This document shows positions 55,560 through 64,000 of a stretch of 64,000 nt of DNA, piece after piece. The translations under genes were made by a program, and so were the position numbers. The notes under the pieces are model-generated. The model searched no databases, was not told the DNA's origin, and was given only the letters and a program-made list of their open reading frames with translations. The number at the start of each line of letters is the position of its first letter. The first letter of the stretch is position 1. The stretch spans positions 1 to 64,000 of the forward strand of contig JSYX01000098.1 in NCBI GenBank assembly GCA_000787465.1. Direction: 5' to 3'. Source of the stretch: Thermomucor indicae-seudaticae. Its lineage: Eukaryota; Mucoromycota; Mucoromycetes; Mucorales; Lichtheimiaceae.

Positions 55560-58020
55560 TCAGGCTTGTTGACGGGTTGAGTTATTAATACCGAGATAGG
55601 TAGCAGAAGTGCTAGCAGGCTGCTGAAAACGCAGAGCGAAATTGAGCTAAGGGAAAAGCAAAGAATGTCAGAGAATGTTTTACTGTTATTTCTGGCTTCT
55701 GCGAAAGGCATACCACAAGGGCTCCGACAAGAAGTAAGCAGAGACCGATAGGACCATAAAGATCGTCATAACGTAGTTTAGGACGGTTTGTGATTTGATA
55801 AGCTCGGTATCTATAGCGCCCAAAGGCATACAGGGCAAGTGCCATGGAGATGCCAAAGAAAACGCCTCCCGCAATACGACTCGTGCGATCACCAAAGTTG
55901 AGTAGCGTCAGGGCGCTCGTCATGATGAGTGCAGCAAACTGTAGCCAGTTGATAAAGGTACGCTCATTGGCAAAGTAAAGCTTTGGTTCGAGTATCGCCT
56001 TGTTCTTCTTTTTGCCGCCTTCCGGTGATCGTTGTTGTCGTTCCTCGTCATAGATTCCGGAATCACGGTTCTTTTCTTCCTTCGTCTGAGAATAAGATTG
56101 AAGAATGGATGAGGACCGCGGCGTATGCTGTCGATCATCTACTAGACGGTCAGTAGAGGAACTCTCAATGTAGCCAACGTCAATGGTATGGCGCCCTTCG
56201 GATAACGGCGTCGGAATCCGTACTCCGTTGCCGACCGGAGTGCCATAAGAGGGTGGTGTCCTTGAACCGCTGTCAAAGTCGAGACTCGGCATATCATTGT
56301 TTCTCCAAAAGGGATTATCGAATGGATTGCTATTCCGATGCATATCCACTGCATGTGAGTTGCTCTCACGCTTGGTGCCTGATACCATGCCTTGTCGAGG
56401 AGGCACAGCCGGTGGTTGAATCATATCCCTGCCTGACTTTTCGCTAGGTTTGCGCTTGATAGTTGCTCGCTTCTCCAGTTGCGATTCTAAATAGCCCATA
56501 CGGTAACGCCCGTCGATCAATGGTTTCAGACTCTTGGACCGTGACAGACCTGAAAAATTGCCCGTTGGCTGCTTAGCATTCCGGATATCCAATTGCATTT
56601 CGCTTAGCCACCATGGCAACAAAGGCAGCTGGGAACCCCAAAAGTGGGCTGCGCCGTGCAGGTATTTCGAAAACCGGGGAACTTCATACACCAGTCGGGA
56701 ATCCAGCAGACGTGTCAGCCATTCTGGTGGCTCCTGACCCAGATGTGTTTGCAGTTTTGTTTCCAGGACAGCATATGGGAACCGATAGACATCGCCCTGT
56801 GGGAGATTCTCAAACGGATAGTCAATGCCCATATCGGGGCGGCGCCAGTTGCCTTTCCGTCGGTGATGTCCGTCTTCTCTCACAAACGTTAGATCCGTGT
56901 CCAGGGAGATCCGAAGCCGCTGGTCACCAGGAACCTGGAACGCGGTGCGGTTGTAGAATACACGCATGGTTGGATTCAAAAGTTTCTGCTGGATGGATTT
57001 TTGAACACCTGTTGCAATAAACTCTGTATGCTCAAGAGTGGCTTCGTCCATAGAACCCTTCTGACGTAGTTCTCTGATATACTGTTCTGCTGTGTACCGA
57101 GATGACAAAAAGTCGCTGACTTTGTTTTCGTCTACCCGGAAACGGTCCTTGACTGAGACACCGTTCAGCCACGGTGCATGGTGGGTCTTGCGCTCAACAA
57201 AAACGTTCGGACTGTCCATGGGACCATACCACCGTAGACGAATAGCTTCAGCACCCTCGTCGCGCTGAAGACGACTCGTGTACAGATCAAAGTCTCGGTT
57301 GTCTAAGTAAACACTGGAAATAGCACTGTCACTGGGCTCAATAGGTTTGTTAGGGTTAAATACAAGAACGGGCAAATGAAAAAGGAGAATTGCTTTGACT
57401 TCGGTCACGTTGTCGGGGTGCACCCAGTATTTTGCAGTAGCGCGCTCGAAGGCGTTCTGGTCAGCACCAGCGGCTGCATTGCCGGTGCGAGGCTGACCGT
57501 GCAGACGACAGATATCATGTAGCGTTGATATTTTGACAAGGGTGACATCGAAGCGCTGACGATCAAGAGGAGTTTTGGACCTTGAGATATCGACGAGCAA
57601 CTGTTGTCGGTCAATGTGCGTATATTTATCATGCTTTTTGATGAGCTTCGAGAGGGCTAAAAAGTTGTAACGTGTAAATTTGGAAAGATCGTTGAGGTCG
57701 ATCAGAATATCCGTCAAGGCATCGTCCATTATTTCATACAGCTGGTGTGCAGTCGCTTCTGTCAGGTGCGCGCGCTGGTGCACGATAGTCCGTTCGCAGT
57801 AAGCGACCCGGGAATCGATCTCTCGCTGTTTGCGAGTAATGAACTGATCCACTTTGTCTGCTTCCAGGCGTATTGTGCGCTCAAAGTCAGCTTCATCCGC
57901 ATCCGTCCAACCGTGCTCTTCCTGACGACGGCGCATATCCCGTTTTATCGCATCGTACGATACGTAATAGAATCGCCATGGTTCGTAAATATTCTCTTCA
58001 AGCTCTTGTCCGAATTTCAT
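55560..58020 (-). CDS. SPX-VTC vacuolar transporter chaperone (VTC2/3-like), copy 2
   Basis: Exon 58020-55714 plus a short last exon 55646-55560 give 797 residues. SPX (MKFGQELEENIYEPWRFYYV), tunnel domain (RLRWYGPMD, VERKTHHAPWLNG) and the three C-terminal helices parallel copy 1. Reading straight through the GTATGC donor gives an unrelated tail. Splicing to the TTAG at 55647 gives GALVLNFALRFQQ, which matches the copy-1 end GALIVNFYLRFH, so the intron is well supported. The linker lacks the poly-Asp run and is Ser/Arg/Pro-rich. As with copy 1 the role is vacuolar polyphosphate synthesis and phosphate storage; subunit type is uncertain. Confidence 0.93.
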
Positions 58021-59901
58021 TGGGTGAAGAAAGTGGAGAGGAAAAGAGCAGAAAGGGAAAAGTAAACCAAAAGGAGATGGAAATGAGTATATATGCAGAT
58101 ATACGCAGCCCCTTTTCTTGGTCAGCCTTCGTGTGGCTAATGGCTATTCTTAGAGCACAAGCAAACTCTCGGTTCCGGTTGCTCAGACGACAACAGGTGA
58201 ACACTCGCTGGCGAATAGGAATCGTGGCATTCAAACCCCGTTTCGGTCGATCTCACATTTGCAGCTTTTCCGCTAAGCTGTGCATATCGAATAGCAGTCT
58301 TACTTCGAGCAATGGATGTAGAGCTCAGTTCTTTAACAGGTCTGCGAATCTACTTTGCTTGTCAAGGATTTATATTGTAGCTTGCTTGCCGTGTTTTTAG
58401 GCAAACATGGAAGGACACAGCTTGAAGAAAATGGTGCATTATTCACATTCTTGTTGCTAGTCCGTCAAGAGCGACTGGTCAATGTAAAGAAATTCGTAAA
58501 ACCGTTCTGACAGGCTCTGTTTCACTTGGCGTTTCCGAAGGGGTTTAACATCGTTTCGTACTAATTAAACAAGCCAATGAAGACTCCCACTCTTTGTCTG
58601 GCTGTGCTCAGATATTCCCTTCCTAGAGACACATTTTTCGGGAATGGATAGCTCGTTTTCATTTTACAAGAAGTCACTACGACGCAGGAAGAGGGCAAGG
58701 TTTTTGCATGCACTTCGCATCAACGTGATAACAAAATCCACAAAGTCGCATTTTATTTGCACTGTTTTCTTTATCTTCAATTACACATATTCTCGTCAAT
58801 CCATCCTTATGGCACACTTAAAGCGAAGAATGAGTCAACGAACTACAAGATACACGTATTTGTCGGGCTCGTCTCTACGGAATGACAGATCACTGTTTTT
58901 GACGACATGGTATCCTCTCATCTAGGCTCCTCTGGCAGCCGTTGCCGTAATGCTATCATACATACGCTGGACGGTATCTCTATGCTTATGAAGAATATGC
59001 TAACTCTCCGTTAATAAAGACTCTGTCAACGCACTCATAGACGCCTGTACAATGTTTCTGTTAGACGTATTCTCCTCAAGCGAGCATTGTCTGGTTCTGA
59101 TAGGAAAAGCCGCCATATTACGCGCCAATTGTTTGCATATGAAGGTGCCTATGCAAACATACGTTTCCCTCTTAAAGGTATAAGAGTTAAGCACGACATA
59201 ACACATGTTCTTACCTTAAACACTCCGATATAATAATATTCAGCACCCATCGAAGGTAAGCCTATTGAGTTTTCAAACAGGCTTAACTACTGCTATTGCT
59301 GATTGCATGTGTTTGTACAATTTGTACAAGCGCAACTTTGTGTTTAGTAAAGCAATCGACAGCTTTACAAGTATTTGCTCAGCCCCTTTGTTTTTATCAT
59401 GTCGTTTCTGAGCACTTTAGAGACGAAAGAGACATACGACTAGCAGTAATTTTGCAGAGTCCTTAAATGAGTTTATGTAAGGTTTCGATTCGAAACAACC
59501 AACTGCAGCAAGCTTCAGTCGGAGTACTGTTGTGACGTAGTCCCCGCTCCAGCGCAAGCCCGAAAAAAAAGTTCAAAAAAAAATGGCCTCCTCCCTCTAT
59601 TACTATCTCTGCAGCCGAAGGCTTTTCTCTTTGTGGGAGACCAACGTTTCAAAGCAGACTGCCTTCTTTGAGCTTAAAAACGTTTCATTGACAAGCCTGA
59701 GCGGGATTTGCACGCATCATTGCAGCAGCATCCTTAGTAAGTGGACTTTATCAGTTTTGTCGGTTCCAGAAGGCTGCAGTGCCCTCATCGCGTGGCTTTT
59801 TGGGGAACGTCAAACCTTTTCGGAGCACGCGCACTAACCAAAGTCGTTCCTTTCTTTTGCTTCATGGATGCGCTGACAGTTCGATTACCAGAGTCAAGAA
59901 C
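58021..59901. other. Divergent intergenic region VTC copy 2 / transportin
   Basis: About 1.9 kb with no supported gene. It should hold both promoters and 5' leaders. Short open frames, such as one on the + strand at 59583-59837, end before the transportin start and have no recognisable domain. Confidence 0.55.
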
Positions 59902-62900
59902 ATGAGCAACTGGCAGCCAACAGAGCAAGGTCTTTCAGATCTCCTGCAGCTTCTTCGCGAAGCTTTGAATCCGACGGATAGTCAGATTGTCCAAGAGGTG
60001 GGTCATGACCCAGTTTGTGGCGTTCAAGTTGGTGCGCGATGCTGACGAGATATATCATTTTTTACCAGAAATTGGAGTATTTCAACAAGGTTCCTGATTA
60101 TAACTCATATTTGGCCTACATTCTGACGCAAATGCCACAAGAGGACCAATACGTCCGATCAGTAGCTGGTTTAACGCTCAAGAATAACATTCGCGCACAC
60201 TATGCGACTATCCCGCCGCAAGTGTTGGAGTACGTGAAGCAGTGTTGTTTGCAAAACATTGGCGATCCCAATATCGGTAAAGCCGTTGGCTTCGTGATTG
60301 CAGCCATTGTCGAACAGGGGCAAGTCCACAACTGGCTGCAGGCTTTACAGGTACTTATGGAAAAGCTAGACGACCCCAATCTGGTTGTTGTTGAGGTATG
60401 CAGTGAAAGTATAGCGTACGACGAAGATCCACTTAATTCTTGGTCTTGTAGAACGCCTTTACTACCTTACAAAAGATCTGCGAAGATTGTTCACGGTACT
60501 TGGATGGCGATGTTGGTGGTGTACAACCTCTTCAGTTTATGATCCCCAAGTTTATTTCGTTCTTCAATCACCCGAATGCAAAGTTGCGCCTGCATGCCAT
60601 TAATGCCACGAGTCAATTTATCACTTTGCGATCACCACCATTGATGAACAACATGGAGAACTTCCTCAACGCGCTTTTCAGTAGAGCCACGGATGACAGC
60701 ATCGAAGTCCGGAAAGCAGTTTGTCAGGCTCTGGTCAGCCTACTCGAAATGTGTCCAGCTGTTCTTCTTCCGCACATGCCTAACCTGGTGGAATACATGC
60801 TTTTCTGTACGCAATCTGATGACTCGGATTTGGCGCTTGAAGCTTGCGAGTTTTGGCTGGTATTCGCCGAGCAAGAAGATTTACGGGAGGAACTGCGGCC
60901 ATATCTTCCAAAAGTTATACCTGTCTTGCTCAAAGGAATGGTGTATTCAGAAATGGACCTTGTGACATTAGGCGGTGATGAGGATGACGCACATGTTGCG
61001 GATAGAGAGCAAGATATCAAGCCTCGTTTCCACAAAGCCAACGTCGTTGAAATCGAACGCGCTAGCAAAGATGACTTGGATGAAGGCGGAAAGAAAAAGA
61101 AGGCTGACGGAGAAGAAGAGGACGAGGAAGAAGAGGACGAGGATGACTTTGACTTGGACGATGACGATTTATACGGTGAATGGAATCTCCGAAAATGCAG
61201 CGCTGCTACTCTTGACGTGCTTTGCAACTCTTTCGGGGGAGAAGCGATCGTGATATTAATGCCTCTGCTGAAGGCTGAGTTAGAGAGCACTGACTGGCTT
61301 CACAGAGAATGTGGTATCCTCGCTCTTGGTGCTGCTGCTGAGGGTATGTTTAATAGATGGATATCCTTTTGCGTTTCTGTTTGTTTTACTTGTCTGTATA
61401 GGTGGCATGCAAGAAATTGCCCCACACCTCCCGGAACTCGTACCATATCTGTTTAACAACTTGAACGATCCAAAGGTAGCAAAGCAAATGAGTATTCTGT
61501 TGGTCAACTCGTTAAACGTTCTATCCGGATTAGCCACTCGTTCGATCGATCACATGTTGGACTCTTGGACGCTACGCATCTTGGATTGTGCAAAGCGCGC
61601 AGCAGAGCCCGGATGCAAGGAAACATTTCTTGGAACCTCTTGTGCAACTCTTGCTTCAGCGTATTTTGGATAATAACAAGAGGGTTCAAGAAGCTGCTTG
61701 TTCTGCGTTCTCGCTATTGGAGGAAGAAGCCACTACTGAGCTGGTTCCATATCTGCACCCGATCCTCGTGACGCTTTCGACAGCTTTTGATAAGTACCAG
61801 CATCGGAATCTGTTGCTGCTGTATGATACCGTCGGCACGTTGGCGGATGTCGTTGGTGAAGCATTGAATACTCCACAGTTCATTGAAATTATTATGCCGC
61901 CGTTAATCAAGAAATGGCAGCAGATTGCTGACGATGATACCGATTTATTCCCATTATTAGAGGTAAATGCAGCATTCGCTGACTTAGAGTACAATAACCT
62001 AACAATTGTTGTAGTGTCTTTCTTCTATTACAACAGCTCTTGGAAAAGGTTTTAAACCTTTCGCTCAACCTGTCTACGCTCGCTCGGTCAACCTTGTTTG
62101 CAAGACTCTCGAGGAATGTCAGTTAGCAGCGGCTGACCCTAGCAGAGATTTGCCTGACAAAGACTTTATGATCGTTGCCTTGGATTTGCTTTCTGGCATC
62201 GTCCAAGCCCTCAACACTGATGCTGAACCCCTCGTTGCCAACACGAATCCTCCAGTTGTACAGTTTTTGTCCGTTTGCATTCAGGTAAGGTTTCTGTGCT
62301 GTGGTTGGTCAAATACAGGCTAACTAAAAGCTGTTGTCCATTGTACAGGATGAAGTTGCGGAGGTGCGTCAATCTGCTTATGCTTTACTTGGTGATCTTG
62401 CCATTTCTTGTTTCGAGCACATCCGGCCGGTTGTGGCGCAATTCATGCCACATATCATAAGCCAGATTGATCCGCAGGCTGAACACGTCTCAGTATGCAA
62501 CAACGCTACTTGGGCAGCAGGCGAAATTGCGATCAAATGGGGTAAGCGTTGAACTAGTTTTGCACATGTGGAATAAAGCTAAAATTGACTCTTTTCCAGG
62601 TACCGAAATCCAGCCCTATGTTGAACCTATGCTGCAACGACTATTTCCGTTGATGGTCAATCCTCAAATTTCACGGACGCTTTTAGAAAATGTTGCTATT
62701 ACTCTTGGGCGCTTAGGATTGATATTCCCGAATGTCGTCGGTCAACACCTTGCCATGTTCATCAACCCTTGGCTGGTTACTTTGACACCCATTCGTGATA
62801 ACGAAGAAAAAGCCTCTGCCTTCAGTGGTCTTTGCGAAATGATTAAAATCAACCCACAAGGCGCAGTAAAGGTAAGCTATATACTTGGAAAACATAGTGC

Positions 62901-63172
62901 TGGCAACAGCGCTAACGGGAACATCCAGGAATTTTTGAACTTATGTACAGCAATTGCAAACTATGTATCGGTACCACCCTCTTTACATGAATCATTTGGC
63001 AACGTAAGCTATTTTTCTTCACTCGTTTTAGTCTATTGTTTGTCATTAACGAGTGGCGTAATAGATTTTAATGGGTTACAAAAACATGTTTGGCGAGCAG
63101 CAGTGGCAACAGGCGCTTGCGTCTATGCCACAGGAAATAAGAGCATCATTGCAAGAACGATACGGTATTTAG
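59902..63172 (+). CDS. KAP104: Transportin / importin beta-2 (Kap104) nuclear import receptor
   Basis: Ten exons (59902-59997, 60069-60395, 60452-61343, 61402-61475, 61534-61962, 62015-62284, 62349-62541, 62600-62871, 62929-63003, 63065-63172) give 911 residues of HEAT repeats. Matches to transportin-1 run the whole length: [27 protein letters not shown] blocks, [80 protein letters not shown] and [18 protein letters not shown]. The end is LQERYGI. The acidic H8 loop (about residues 355-382, Glu/Asp-rich) that expels cargo on Ran-GTP binding is present. The receptor imports PY-NLS cargoes such as RNA-binding proteins. Three introns were placed by restoring conserved segments. Confidence 0.95.
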
Positions 63173-64000
63173 CATAATTTCCTCCTTATATAGCCCCTCC
63201 CCCTTTCCCCTTCTTCCCCCTTTAAAGTCAGAAAGAAAAACATGATAAACCATCTGGTTGATGACCTACCAGCATACATGAAGGACGAGTGCTGATGAAA
63301 CTCCCTAACGCTCTCATCTGTAATCTCATGTGTTTTTCACTGTAGAGAATCCTGTTTTATTATCGTTCAGTAAGACCAGGTTCATGCTTCGCCGTCTTTT
63401 CGAAAAGAGCATTTTGTGGGGCAAATAAATACTTCTTTTCTGGATCGCAAGAGGTGCAACTGGGCCCATATTTGCTTGACCCTTTTTTTCCGTGAGCCAC
63501 CATTGACAGATTCTTTTTTACTCCTGGATTATTGCGACAATCAAATTCAAGAAGCAGAATAGGTTTTGAGCCGCGAAAATAGTGTGTCCAGTAAAGGTGA
63601 AATTGAGGCGTATGTACGATACACCTTGTGGGACACTCTGCTTTGAACGTATAAATGAAATTAAAAGAATTACATATATATCTACCAAGAAAGTAAGGCA
63701 AATCCTGCGGCTGCGACCTGAGTCCAGGAACCACTTTTTCCAAGTTGTTAAGTAGCAATGGTTCTTGGCTTATTCGAAATTCCTTGACTATATTGTAAAA
63801 GGTAATCCGACGCAGTTTTCTTCTGCTGTTTATGGCTTCTCACTTTGACTCGTGGTTTGGTCAGCCCAAACGTAGTTTAACGATAGCATGTCTCATATAC
63901 CTTGTCATACACATGCGCTATGTACCGTATTCAGACGATGGATAAGGAACCTATTTGCAGCATACCTAAGCTGGGCTCTTCAACACCGACGCATCTGACA
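63173..64000. other. Right edge of the window; possible 3' end of a minus-strand gene
   Basis: A minus-strand frame is open from about 63792 to a stop at 63360, with an acceptor-like AATATAG just before it and an internal intron-like GTAGATAT..CAAAG (about 63687-63643). Spliced, it would read PYFLAECPTRCIVH and continue to LFAPQNALFEK. A second frame across 63720-63840 (QKKTASDYLLQYSQG) is also plausible as a gene end. I recognise neither. Any gene here would start beyond the window. Confidence 0.25.

Noticed and set aside
55612..55713. Unspliced C-terminal extension of VTC copy 2
   Set aside because: Reading through gives an unrelated hydrophobic tail; splicing gives LNFALRF, matching copy 1.
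60724..61290. 188-residue Ser-rich frame on the minus strand
   Set aside because: It is the complement of the transportin acidic loop and HEAT repeats, which are clearly the coding strand.
1..64000. CRISPR arrays, prokaryotic operons, integrated virus
   Set aside because: No spaced direct repeats, no Shine-Dalgarno-led gene strings, and no capsid, polymerase or integrase motifs were seen.

Overview
The window is nuclear DNA of a filamentous fungus, most likely an early-diverging one of the Mucoromycota/Mucorales type. It is gene-dense on both strands. Genes are cut by short introns, mostly 52-80 nt, with GT..AG borders and CTAAC/CTGAC-like branch sites. The gene set is eukaryotic and fungal: a Zn2Cys6 regulator, EDC3, SED5, transportin, SPX-VTC proteins and fungal UPRTase. 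A TRAP-alpha homologue and the architecture of the kinase and P450 favour Mucoromycota. The phylum call is inference; that it is fungal is secure. Twenty-five genes or gene relics are modelled. Every splice model was checked by reading phase across each junction. Where one is given, family recognition is by eye.

Layout. 1.6-8.1 kb: a Zn2Cys6 transcription factor converging on a CSC1/TMEM63 osmosensitive channel. 9.4-17.9 kb: a vacuolar-type MFS transporter, a ten-exon RAD51C recombinase paralogue, TRAP-alpha (SSR1), the thioredoxin-fold protein FMP46 and a HAL4/NPR1-type kinase. 17.9-20.4 kb has no supported gene. 20.4-28.3 kb: a cAMP-receptor-like GPCR, EDC3, FUR1 and a Mid2-like membrane sensor. 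28.9-31.5 kb: a large disordered SAP-domain protein. 32.2-36.3 kb: a pectin-degradation remnant, with a frameshifted pectin methylesterase, an intact tandem paralogue, a MITE-like inverted repeat and a decayed GH28 polygalacturonase. 37-41.6 kb: a TauD-type dioxygenase and a cytochrome P450. 42.4-50.7 kb: a coiled-coil scaffold-like protein, the Golgi syntaxin SED5, a carnitine acyltransferase and a chorismate-lyase-like protein. 50.9-63.2 kb: a GH18 chitinase without signal peptide, two tandem SPX-VTC polyphosphate genes and a transportin.

There is no operon or metabolic cluster beyond the pectin genes. Shared themes are membrane and osmotic signalling (CSC1, Mid2-like, GPCR, HAL4-type kinase), vacuolar storage (VTC pair, MFS) and secretory traffic (SSR1, SED5). 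Most genes are arranged as convergent or divergent pairs with 40-650 bp between them. The clearest unusual observations are: the duplicated nuclear-localisation-like tail of RAD51C; two predicted GC-AG introns; micro-exons of 7, 19 and 37 nt; the pseudogenising pectin locus; and the VTC tandem duplication.
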